Origin: Methylocaldum sp. 14B
GTDB taxonomy: Bacteria; Pseudomonadota; Gammaproteobacteria; Methylococcales; Methylococcaceae
Assembly (NCBI RefSeq): GCF_002005105.1
Contig: NZ_MSCV01000005.1
Span: 62,001 to 126,000 of the forward strand
DNA length: 64,000 nt
Direction of reading: 5' to 3'
Below are positions 56,718-64,000 of this stretch, one piece after another. The translations under genes were made by a program, and so were the position numbers. Position 1 is the stretch's first letter, and each line of letters opens with the position of its first letter. The notes below the pieces were generated by a model. It saw only the letters and a program-made list of their open reading frames with translations, searched no databases and had not been told where the DNA came from.

Positions 56718-57359
56718 ATGGATTTTTTGTGGGCGATTTCCCAGCCGAACTACTGGCTACCCTTACTGACCGCGGCCTTGTTGCATGTGCCGATGTTTAT
56801 TCTGCTCGACAGGCTGCAACTTAGACTGGAGGGCATTCCGCTAAGCCGCGAAATCACCGCACGGGTTGGACCGCCGTTCGTTCATGCCGTACTCGCCCTC
56901 GGATTTGTCCTTCTCGTATACCCTCACCAGTTCGGACGCGCCGGGGAGCCGGATTTCGTTCGAAATCTCCATGCCGGAGCCAGGCCGATCTCGGATCTGT
57001 TCAATCTGGCTTTCGTGCTGGCGGTCTTTTTGCCCTGGCTGCCGGTGCTCGGCAAATACAGAGGCATGGTGACATCGCTTCAGATCACTGTCCTCGGCGC
57101 CGTGCTGTTGCACTGGCGGTATCCGGAGGTGTCGATGAAGTATTTTCCGCCTGCTTCGATGCTTCTCGGACTCATCGCCTTGTCGATCGGTTCGCATTTC
57201 TTGGCGCGAGAGTTCGGCGAACGTCTAGGGCGCCGATTGGACGGGGTGTTTGAAACGGAAGGGTGGGCAAATCTGATCGAAGCGCCGCTCGATTTTCTGC
57301 TGCAAGGCGCGGTGTTGCTCAGATACGGGCTCTATCTGGGTGGGCAGTTGCCGGGTTGA
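56718..57359 (+). CDS. Conserved integral membrane protein
   Basis: 213 residues from the ATG at 56718 with GAGAGAGG upstream. Five or so hydrophobic helices are visible (for example LPLLTAALLHVPMFILLD, FVHAVLALGFVLLVY, AFVLAVFLPWLPVLG and MLLGLIALSIGSHFLA). No catalytic motif or family is recognised. It follows the degQ terminator, so it is probably an independent transcript unless read-through occurs. Confidence 0.75.
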   Translation: MDFLWAISQPNYWLPLLTAALLHVPMFILLDRLQLRLEGIPLSREITARVGPPFVHAVLALGFVLLVYPHQFGRAGEPDFVRNLHAGARPISDLFNLAFVLAVFLPWLPVLGKYRGMVTSLQITVLGAVLLHWRYPEVSMKYFPPASMLLGLIALSIGSHFLAREFGERLGRRLDGVFETEGWANLIEAPLDFLLQGAVLLRYGLYLGGQLPG

Positions 57360-57424
57360 ACGAGGCGGAGCCGCCCGCAGGGTGCCGCACACGGATGTAC
57401 GGCATGACCCGTATCAATCGCGAA

Positions 57425-57488
57425 CGATGCCTGTCCTGAGCCCGGTCGAAGGGTGCTTCACTTCGTTCAGCACATCCTACGGGCTTTA
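57425..57488 (-). repeat. Dispersed repeat fragments
   Basis: GCCTGTCCTGAGCCCGGTCGA matches the MITE centre, and the adjacent CACTTCGTTCAGCACATCC is the inverse of the motif at 15096-15127. No gene is present in this 57360-57565 gap. Confidence 0.55.
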
Positions 57489-57565
57489 TTGGGGTGAGCA
57501 GTTGCCTAGTTAGCAAAGTGGGGTAGGGCGGGAAAATCCCGCCCCGAAGTACGGCTGAGGGTTGA

Positions 57566-58489
57566 TCAGCCCACGTAGCTGAGCCACTCCTGATGGTCGT
57601 TACGGCGGCCGTGCACGTAATCGAAATACAGGGTTTGCAGCTTTTCCGTGATCGGTCCGCGTCCGCCTTCGCCGATGGTCCGCCCGTCCACTTCCCGGAT
57701 GGGGGTTACTTCGGCGGCTGTACCGGTGAAGAAAGCCTCGTCCGCGACATAGACTTCATCGCGGGTAATCCGCTTTTCGACAACTTCCAGCCCGTTCTCC
57801 CGGGCGATGGTGAAGACGGTTTCGCGGGTGATGCCTTCCAGCGCCGAGGTCAGGTCCGGCGTATAGAGCTTGCCGCGGCGCACGATGAAGATGTTCTCGC
57901 CGCTGCCTTCGGCTACGTAACCCTCGTGATCGAGCAACAAGGCTTCGTCGCAGCCCGCTTCCACGGCTTCCTGAACGGCCAGGATCGAATTCAGATAGTT
58001 GCCGTTCGCCTTGGCCTTGCACATGACGCTGTTGACGGAGTTGCGGGTATAGGACGAGGTGCGGACCTTGATGCCGCGCGCCATGTTTTCGGCGCCGAGG
58101 TAACTGCCCCATTCCCAGGCGGCGATCATGACATGTACATTGAGCCCCTTGGCGTGCAGGCCCATGCCTTCGGAACCGTAGAAGCACATCGGCCGGATGT
58201 AGGCGCTGGACAGGCCGTTCCGGCTTACGGCTTCGCATTGCGCCCGGTCGAGGATGTCCTTGTCGAAAGGAATCTTCATGTTCATGATGTGGGCGGAGCG
58301 GAACAGCCGGTCGGTGTGGTCGCGCAGGCGGAAGATCGCCGCGCCCCGGTCGGTCTTGTAAGCCCGAAGACCCTCGAATACGCCGCAGCCGTAATGTAGG
58401 GTATGGGTCAGCACGTGAACCTTTGCGTCTCGCCAGGGCAGCCACTCGCCGTCGAGCCAGATGACGCCGTCTCTGTCATCCATCGCCAT
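57566..58489 (-). CDS. ilvE: Branched-chain amino-acid aminotransferase
   Basis: 307 residues of the class IV PLP aminotransferase fold; it makes or degrades leucine, isoleucine and valine. The N-terminal GVIWLDGEWLPWRDAKVHV, LHYGCGVFEG, and the PLP lysine segment MCKAKANGNYLNSI are typical, as is the closing EVYVADEAFFTGTAAEVTPI. It starts 36 bases after the glnE stop, and glnE-ilvE is a common operon. Confidence 0.95.
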   Translation of the reverse strand: MAMDDRDGVIWLDGEWLPWRDAKVHVLTHTLHYGCGVFEGLRAYKTDRGAAIFRLRDHTDRLFRSAHIMNMKIPFDKDILDRAQCEAVSRNGLSSAYIRPMCFYGSEGMGLHAKGLNVHVMIAAWEWGSYLGAENMARGIKVRTSSYTRNSVNSVMCKAKANGNYLNSILAVQEAVEAGCDEALLLDHEGYVAEGSGENIFIVRRGKLYTPDLTSALEGITRETVFTIARENGLEVVEKRITRDEVYVADEAFFTGTAAEVTPIREVDGRTIGEGGRGPITEKLQTLYFDYVHGRRNDHQEWLSYVG

Positions 58490-58525
58490 CAGTCGTTCTC
58501 CGAAATTACCAGTGAATTGAAAAAC

Positions 58526-61384
58526 TTAGCGTTCCATCACGTTCCGCCAAATCTGCTGCACGTGGGAACGCAGTTCGAAATGTTCATGGGCCGGAACCAG
58601 CGCGGGCACTTCAAGCAGCGCAAGCCGGTGGGTACGTTCACGGAAAAGGCAATAGGCCTGCCTTAATAGTCCGGCATCGTCAGAACTTAAAAAACCGGCC
58701 TTCGTGAGAGAGTCCAGTAGGCGTACCACGTCGGTCCACTCGGTCAGTTTATTGCAATCGTGAGCACGCGAAAGAACCCCGAATTGTACTATAAACTCGA
58801 TATCGACGATACCGCCGAAACTTTGCTTCAAATCGAACACGTCGGGGTCTTTTGCTGCCAGATTGGCGCGCATTTTTTCGCGCATTTCGCGAATTTCGGT
58901 CCGTAGGGTTTCGGTATCCCGCTCCCGGCACAGAGACTTCTCGCGGATAGTGCCGAACCGTTCGCCGATTTCGGGATCTCCGGCGACGAACCGGGCCTTT
59001 ACCAGCGCCTGCTGCTCCCAAGTCCAGGCGTTATCCATTTGGTAGGTGTCGTACGCGTCGACACTGCTGACCAGAAGACCGGAACTTCCGGACGGCCGAA
59101 GCCGCAAATCCACCTCGTAGAGAATGCCCGCGGGGGTATTCGCCGTCAAAAGATGAATGATGCGCTTGCCCATCCGCGCGAAAAACTCGGCGGTGCTGAC
59201 CGGCCGCTCGCCATTGGTGAGAGCGCTGTCGACGCCGTCATAGAGGAAGACCAGATCCAGATCCGATCCGTAGCCGAGTTCCAGCCCGCCCATTTTGCCG
59301 TAGGCGATTACGCCGAAACCGCCGACTTGGTCGACGCTTGCGCCGGGAGGAACGCCGTGCCGCGCGGCCGTCAGTCGCCAAGCTTGTCGCATGACTTCGT
59401 TCACCAGCACTTCGGCGATATAGGTGAGATAGTCGCTGACCACCATGATCGGAATGGCGCCGACGAAATCGGCTGCCGCGACTCTCAAAATGCTGCTTTG
59501 CTTGAACTGGCGCAGGCCGATCAGGATTTGTTCGAGATCCTCGGGATCGATCGAGTCGAGCTTCCGGCTCAGTTCCCGTTCCAGTTCCGCCTTCGACAGC
59601 GGCGTGTAAAGCGCGCGCGGGTCCAGCAATTCGTCCAGAAGCAGAGGATGTTGGGCGATATAGTTGGTGATCCAGGGGCTGCCCGCTGCCAGTTTGACGA
59701 GCTGCGACAAAGCTTGCGGGTTCTCCGCCAGAAGGGTCAGATAAACGTTGCGGCTAGCGATGGCCTCCAATAGCGCGAAAATCCGCTCCAGGGCATTTTC
59801 GGGCTGTTCGGTCGAGGCCGTGGCTCGGAGTAGCATGGGCATCAGGCGAGCGAGTTCCGAAGCGCCCCTCGGAGTGAGATTCTTGATGGCGTGGGAAGTC
59901 TGAAACGTCTCGATGAGTTTTGCCCCGGATTCAGGTGTAGGCCAGCCGAGATTCCGCAATGCCATGTAAATCTGTTCGCGATCGCCGCTCAATGCGAAAA
60001 AGTCTCGGCCCTCGGCCTTGACCGGCGCGACGACCTGTTCGAACACCTCGTGAACCTCCCGGCGCACCGCATCGATGCGCGCTTTGAAGCTCTCCCAGGC
60101 GGAAAAGCCCATCGCGAAAGCGAGGCTGAGCCGCTGTACAGGGCCGGTGGGAAGATCGTGGGTTTGCCTGTCGGCGTATTGTTGCAGCCGGTTTTCGACC
60201 GTGCGGAGAAAGCGATAGGCCTCCTGAAGTTTTTCGACCGTGGGCTTGGGCAGCAAGCCCAGATCGGCCAGGGTTTCCAGTACGACCTGGATGCGGCGCT
60301 CCTGCAGGCGTTTCTCGCGTCCGCCGCGGATCAGTTGAAATGCCTGGCCGATGAACTCGATTTCCCGAATGCCGCCCGGACCGAGCTTGATGTTTTCCTG
60401 GCGGTCCTTGCGTTGCAGTTCCAGCGAGATTTTCTGCTTCAATTCGCGCAATTCGCCGAGCGTTCGGTAATCGAGATAACGCCGATAGACGAAAGGCTTG
60501 AGAAATTCCTGAAGTTCGCGTCCGGCTTCGATATCGCCGGCGATGGGGCGCACCTTGACCATGGCGTAGCGTTCCCACTCGCGCGCCTGGCTTTGGTAGT
60601 ACGCTTCCAAGGCATAGAAGTTCTGAACCAGGGGGCCCGAGTCGCCGAACGGGCGCAAGCGCAGGTCGACGCGGAAGATGAAGCCGTCCTCGGTCTGGGT
60701 GTCCAACACCTTGACCAGATTGCGCGCCAGCTTGGTGTAAAACTCGCAGTAGCTGGTTTCGCGCTTGTCCGCCAGAACCCCGTCGTCCCGATAGGCGAAA
60801 ATCAGATCGATGTCGGACGAGAAATTCAGCTCGAAGGCGCCGAGCTTGCCCATGCCCAGCACGACCAGCGATTGCGGCCGGCCTTGCTTGTTGACCGGCG
60901 TTCCCTTGGCGGCGCAGGCTTGGCGAAAAAGAAAGTCCAGGCTTTCCTGTACACACACGTCGGCGAGCGCGGATAAATCCCGGAGGGTTTCTTCCAGGCT
61001 TGCCCAGCCGGCAATGTCGCGCCAGGCGATGCGCACCATTTCCCGGTTACGGAAGCGGCGCAGAACGGCCATCAACTCCGTTTCGGTAGCTACGCCTTCC
61101 AGGAGCTGTCGCAGGTCGCCGCGACAGGTTTCCTCGTCGGTCGAGTTCACCAGCCGGCCCGATTCCAATAAGTCTTTCAGGAGCTCCGGCCGGCGGGCGC
61201 ATTGTTCGGCGACGAAAGGGCTCGCGGCCCAGACCGGACCTAAAGAGCCTTTGATCTTGTCCGGAAACTCGTCGAGTTCGATTCCGAGGTGCGCCGAGTT
61301 TGCGGAAAACGCGGCCCAAGCCGAGGCTACCGGCTGTTTGAGCGGTTCGGGCAAGCGCTGCAGAAAATCGGAGTTGTCGGACAT
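58526..61384 (-). CDS. glnE: Bifunctional glutamine synthetase adenylyltransferase/deadenylyltransferase
   Basis: GlnE adds or removes AMP on glutamine synthetase in response to nitrogen status. The 952 residues contain two nucleotidyltransferase domains, the N-terminal deadenylylase with FSSDIDLIFAYRDDG and the C-terminal adenylylase with GYGSDLDLVFLYDGV; both acidic pairs are intact. Length matches the E. coli protein. It is upstream of and probably cotranscribed with ilvE. Confidence 0.96.
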   Translation of the reverse strand: MSDNSDFLQRLPEPLKQPVASAWAAFSANSAHLGIELDEFPDKIKGSLGPVWAASPFVAEQCARRPELLKDLLESGRLVNSTDEETCRGDLRQLLEGVATETELMAVLRRFRNREMVRIAWRDIAGWASLEETLRDLSALADVCVQESLDFLFRQACAAKGTPVNKQGRPQSLVVLGMGKLGAFELNFSSDIDLIFAYRDDGVLADKRETSYCEFYTKLARNLVKVLDTQTEDGFIFRVDLRLRPFGDSGPLVQNFYALEAYYQSQAREWERYAMVKVRPIAGDIEAGRELQEFLKPFVYRRYLDYRTLGELRELKQKISLELQRKDRQENIKLGPGGIREIEFIGQAFQLIRGGREKRLQERRIQVVLETLADLGLLPKPTVEKLQEAYRFLRTVENRLQQYADRQTHDLPTGPVQRLSLAFAMGFSAWESFKARIDAVRREVHEVFEQVVAPVKAEGRDFFALSGDREQIYMALRNLGWPTPESGAKLIETFQTSHAIKNLTPRGASELARLMPMLLRATASTEQPENALERIFALLEAIASRNVYLTLLAENPQALSQLVKLAAGSPWITNYIAQHPLLLDELLDPRALYTPLSKAELERELSRKLDSIDPEDLEQILIGLRQFKQSSILRVAAADFVGAIPIMVVSDYLTYIAEVLVNEVMRQAWRLTAARHGVPPGASVDQVGGFGVIAYGKMGGLELGYGSDLDLVFLYDGVDSALTNGERPVSTAEFFARMGKRIIHLLTANTPAGILYEVDLRLRPSGSSGLLVSSVDAYDTYQMDNAWTWEQQALVKARFVAGDPEIGERFGTIREKSLCRERDTETLRTEIREMREKMRANLAAKDPDVFDLKQSFGGIVDIEFIVQFGVLSRAHDCNKLTEWTDVVRLLDSLTKAGFLSSDDAGLLRQAYCLFRERTHRLALLEVPALVPAHEHFELRSHVQQIWRNVMER

Positions 61385-61435
61385 AAGACAGTCTTAACGA
61401 TGATGGAGTGGGTCAGGCCTCGGGACATGATCGTT

Positions 61436-62188
61436 TCAGGGCTTTTTAGCATCGTTACCGAAAAACGACGTCAAAAAGCCCTGGAAGAAATCCCCGTGCT
61501 CGTCCCGCTTTTCGCGTGCGGCTATCAGTGCCTCACGGACTTCTTCCTTCAATTTGGCATCGGAAAGCAACATGTAAGGCCGAATCGGTGCTTTCTCGGC
61601 TTTTTCCAAATAAGGCAGGGCCTTGTCATACTCGCCCTGCTGCAACAAAAAGTCGCCGTAAAAATAATTCGAATCCAGGGCGTTCGGATATAGCTTCAAA
61701 GCCGCTTCCAGATATTGACGGGCCGAATCGTCGTCTCCGAAGGAGATTGGCCAGCCGGGAAGCCGGTAATAAAGATTGCCGAGGGTGATATAAGCCGATC
61801 CTTCCATGGCGCGGGGATCGATGTCTATCGCCTTGATGAGCAGTTCCCGGGCCTCGCTGACCCTGCTCAGCGAGCTCAAACCGACGTCCGCAGCGGCGTA
61901 GGTGCAGAGGACGATGGCCTCCAGAACCAGCGGATCGGCTTCTTTGGGGTACTGCTCGGACACGGCATGAACCCTGGCCAGAAGGCCTTTGAACTTCTCT
62001 GCATGTTCGGATGGCGGCAGGCGGTAAAAAATCTCCGCCCATTCGTCTTCAAGACGCCGGACGGCCTCATGAACGCCCGATTCGGCCTTCGAGTGGCTGG
62101 TACCGGGGAGAATAACAGCTAACAAGGCGAGTACGAGATGTAAGGATTTCAAATGCAAATTTTCAGCAGTGGGCGATGAAACAAGCAT
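61436..62188 (-). CDS. Exported TPR-type protein
   Basis: 250 residues with an N-terminal hydrophobic segment (about 14-32) that looks like a signal peptide. The rest is helical repeats resembling TPRs: EARELLIKAIDIDPRAMEGS, SARQYLEAALKLYPNALDSN and KALPYLEKAEKAP. It resembles small periplasmic TPR proteins such as the TRAP-transporter-associated TatT type, but no transporter is adjacent. No ribosome site is clear for the ATG chosen. Function unknown. Confidence 0.7.
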   Translation of the reverse strand: MLVSSPTAENLHLKSLHLVLALLAVILPGTSHSKAESGVHEAVRRLEDEWAEIFYRLPPSEHAEKFKGLLARVHAVSEQYPKEADPLVLEAIVLCTYAAADVGLSSLSRVSEARELLIKAIDIDPRAMEGSAYITLGNLYYRLPGWPISFGDDDSARQYLEAALKLYPNALDSNYFYGDFLLQQGEYDKALPYLEKAEKAPIRPYMLLSDAKLKEEVREALIAAREKRDEHGDFFQGFLTSFFGNDAKKP

Positions 62189-62264
62189 TCTAACAATCGA
62201 GGATCGGGTGGTTAATGAGGAATGTCTATAGATTCTCGAGGTGGCGGCCGGTCCGATTGACTGG

Positions 62265-62864
62265 CTACGGCTGATCGGATTTTTCGTTGCCGAAATTTCT
62301 TCTCGTTTTTTCTATCTCTCGCCGATAAGTCTCGGCGTCGCCGTAATCGAGAAACCGGCCGTATGAGGAGTGGGGCGATTTGATGCGGCGCGCGTGTTTG
62401 ATGGGACACCAGTGCTGTTCGGTGCGGGCGGCAATCTCGCGGACGTAAGCGAGAAGGCCGTTACCGTAGGAACAGTATGCGCAATTTAGTTTTTCGATCA
62501 GATTCAGATAAGCCAATCGCCCTCGGTCGAAGACCAGGTAGTCGCCGCGCTTTGCCTTAGGAATGCCGTAAATCGGGAAGCAAACCGCCTGATATAGCGT
62601 GACGGCCAGATCCAGAAGGACGAAAGGGACGATCAATGAGTAAATGATCGGCGCGGTGAGCAGCGTGAGCGGGTTGGCCCTGACGATGTACTTGGTCAGG
62701 CTCGCCTTGAGTCTGCGGTGTTCCCGCAACAGTTCGTGGGCATAATCGATCCTTCCGTTGCGGAGCTTGATCCGGAATTCTTCCCTATGTTTGGCCAGTT
62801 CGGCTTCGAGTTCCTCTTCGAGCGCTTGGATGTTTTCGATCAGGGTCGCGATTCGTGGGTTCAT
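62265..62864 (-). CDS. Conserved membrane protein with CxxC motif
   Basis: 199 residues. An N-terminal coiled-coil-like region (1-60) leads to one or two membrane helices (LTLLTAPIIYSLIVPFVLLD and LYQAVCFPIYG), then a cytoplasmic-looking segment with NCAYCSYGNG and WCPIKH, whose cysteines could bind metal. I recognise it only as a conserved hypothetical. It sits between the TPR gene and dnaE2 with no clear operon link. Confidence 0.7.
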   Translation of the reverse strand: MNPRIATLIENIQALEEELEAELAKHREEFRIKLRNGRIDYAHELLREHRRLKASLTKYIVRANPLTLLTAPIIYSLIVPFVLLDLAVTLYQAVCFPIYGIPKAKRGDYLVFDRGRLAYLNLIEKLNCAYCSYGNGLLAYVREIAARTEQHWCPIKHARRIKSPHSSYGRFLDYGDAETYRREIEKTRRNFGNEKSDQP

Positions 62865-62929
62865 GAGGTGCTCGAAGAGACGGGAAAATGGATCGTCTAC
62901 GATAGCACGAAAGTCGCAGATTCAGCCGG

Positions 62930-64000
62930 CTAATGAAAATCCCGGCAGGGCACGCTCAAGTTACCCAGCCAGTGGCTCAAGTCTTCCAGCCGGCCGGCAA
63001 CGAGGTGCAACACGCCGTCTTCTTCCTGCACCGTGCCGTGCACGGCGAGGAGTCCCGCTTGCAGAACGATGTGGCGCTGCCGCTGGACCAGGCTGGGCCA
63101 GACGATGACATTGGTCTGGCCGGTTTCGTCTTCGAGGGTGAGAAAGATGACGCCGGAAGCGGTCATCGGGCGCTGCCGGCAGATGACAAGGCCGGCGGTG
63201 CGCGCGAAGCATCCGTGGCCCAGTGCGCGCAATTCCTCGGCACTGAGCAGGCGCCGTGCGGCGAGCCGGGAACGCAGCAGAGTCAAGGGATGGCGGCGCA
63301 GGGTGAGTCCGGTGGACGCGTAATCGGCGACGATGTTTTCGCCCTCGCGGGGCGGACGCAGCAAGGGCACGCCCTCGTCGAACGCCGGCTGGCCGAACAG
63401 CGGCGTGGGGCGTTCGTGCGCGCTCATATCCCAAAACGCGCGATGCCGGTGGCCGGCGAGTCCGTGCAAGGCATCGGCCGCGGCCAATGCTTCGGAATCA
63501 CGGCGGTCGAGTTTTGCGCGGGCGATCAGGTCGGCGGCATCGGCAAAGGGCTTCTCCAGCCGGGCGGCGACGATGCCTTCGGCGCCTTGCCGCGACAAAC
63601 CTTTCATCAGGCGCAGGCCGAGGCGGAGGGCGGACGGTTCGGGGGGCGACCCTTCGAGTGTGCAATCGTAATCGCTGTACCGCACGTCGACTGGGCGGAC
63701 ATCCACGCCGTGACGGCGCGCATCCTGAACGAGCTGGGCGGGAGCGTAAAAGCCCATGGGCTGGCTGTTGAGCAGCGCGCAGGTGAAAGCGGCGGGATGA
63801 TGGCATTTCAGCCAGGCCGAAACATATACCAATAAGGCGAAGCTGGCGGAATGCGATTCCGGAAAGCCGTATTCGCCGAAACCCTGAATCTGCCGGTAGA
63901 TCTGCTCCGCGAACTCGGCGCTGTAGCCGCGTTCGCGCATGCCTTCGATCAGACGGCTTTGGAATTTCTCCAGACCGCCGCGCCGATGCCAGGCCGCCAT
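62930..64000 (-). CDS. dnaE2: Error-prone DNA polymerase DnaE2 (ImuC), C-terminal part
   Basis: The frame runs off the right edge; 356 residues of the C-terminal end are visible. FQSRLIEGMRERGYSAEFAE, IQGFGEYGFPESHSASFALL and SAWLKCHHPAAF are diagnostic of DnaE-type polymerases, and the shorter C-terminus lacking the tau-binding region, ending with an OB-fold (GVIFLTLEDETGQTNVIVWP), matches DnaE2 rather than DnaE. It acts in SOS translesion synthesis, usually with imuA and imuB, which would be beyond the window. Confidence 0.93.
   Translation of the reverse strand: MAAWHRRGGLEKFQSRLIEGMRERGYSAEFAEQIYRQIQGFGEYGFPESHSASFALLVYVSAWLKCHHPAAFTCALLNSQPMGFYAPAQLVQDARRHGVDVRPVDVRYSDYDCTLEGSPPEPSALRLGLRLMKGLSRQGAEGIVAARLEKPFADAADLIARAKLDRRDSEALAAADALHGLAGHRHRAFWDMSAHERPTPLFGQPAFDEGVPLLRPPREGENIVADYASTGLTLRRHPLTLLRSRLAARRLLSAEELRALGHGCFARTAGLVICRQRPMTASGVIFLTLEDETGQTNVIVWPSLVQRQRHIVLQAGLLAVHGTVQEEDGVLHLVAGRLEDLSHWLGNLSVPCRDFH

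Noticed and set aside
1-64000. tRNA, rRNA or riboswitch genes
   Set aside because: Reading the gaps I found no cloverleaf-like, rRNA or recognised riboswitch sequence; a covariance-model search would be decisive.

Overview
The window looks like a chromosomal stretch from a gammaproteobacterium. The best guess is a methylotroph or methanotroph of the Methylococcales type. This rests on a Na+-NQR operon with its NqrM assembly factor, the gammaproteobacterial order hslV-hslU-DUF971-ubiE-ubiJ-ubiB, a ubiCA pair, an etfB-etfA-ETF:ubiquinone oxidoreductase operon, and a periplasmic protein resembling MxaD (methanol oxidation). Genus is inference only; there is no rRNA or tRNA in view.

Layout. 0-4 kb: end of nqrB, then nqrCDEF, a terminator and nqrM on the + strand. 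4-9 kb: sbcB (its start codon closes a long hairpin), the MxaD-like protein, a seven-repeat YVTN propeller, a MAPEG protein and a tectonin-like propeller. 9-12 kb: an accessory minus-strand group (methyltransferase, acetyltransferase, an unknown, and an esterase homologue lacking its catalytic serine). 12-20 kb: a lipoprotein, a diheme MauG-like cytochrome c, two tandem paralogous secreted proteins and an exported SurE-like protein whose signal peptide carries an in-frame insertion of a small repeat element. 20-24.5 kb: a worn island of toxin-antitoxin genes (one broken vapBC, a second broken vapC, an intact RelE-type toxin with its antidote, an intact FitAB-like pair), a dead REP-associated transposase, and a duplicated surE tail. 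24.5-26.2 kb: two AT-richer genes (a possible HEPN protein and a PDZ lipoprotein).

26-36 kb: an APH-like kinase/ATPase fusion and RNase D, then divergently etfB-etfA-ETF-QO, then a four-gene cassette made of a candidate exported substrate, a PqqD-like protein, an HprK-related kinase and a nucleotidyltransferase. 36-64 kb is mostly housekeeping: ubiCA, panB, recG, ridA, spoT, rpoZ, an unusual redoxin-phosphoglycerate kinase fusion, ubiB/ubiJ/ubiE, DUF971, hslUV, an rRNA methyltransferase, a dual-cNMP/rhodanese/coiled-coil membrane protein, a DegQ protease, ilvE, glnE and the end of dnaE2.

How genes work together: Na+-NQR and ETF-QO both feed the quinone pool, and ubiC, ubiA, ubiE, ubiJ and ubiB make or support the making of ubiquinone. 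hslVU and degQ cover cytoplasmic and periplasmic proteolysis. spoT and glnE connect to nutrient stress and nitrogen control. Several dispersed palindromic repeat families occupy the intergenic gaps. One of them is an array of 19-nt direct repeats separated by hairpins whose stems change sequence but stay paired.
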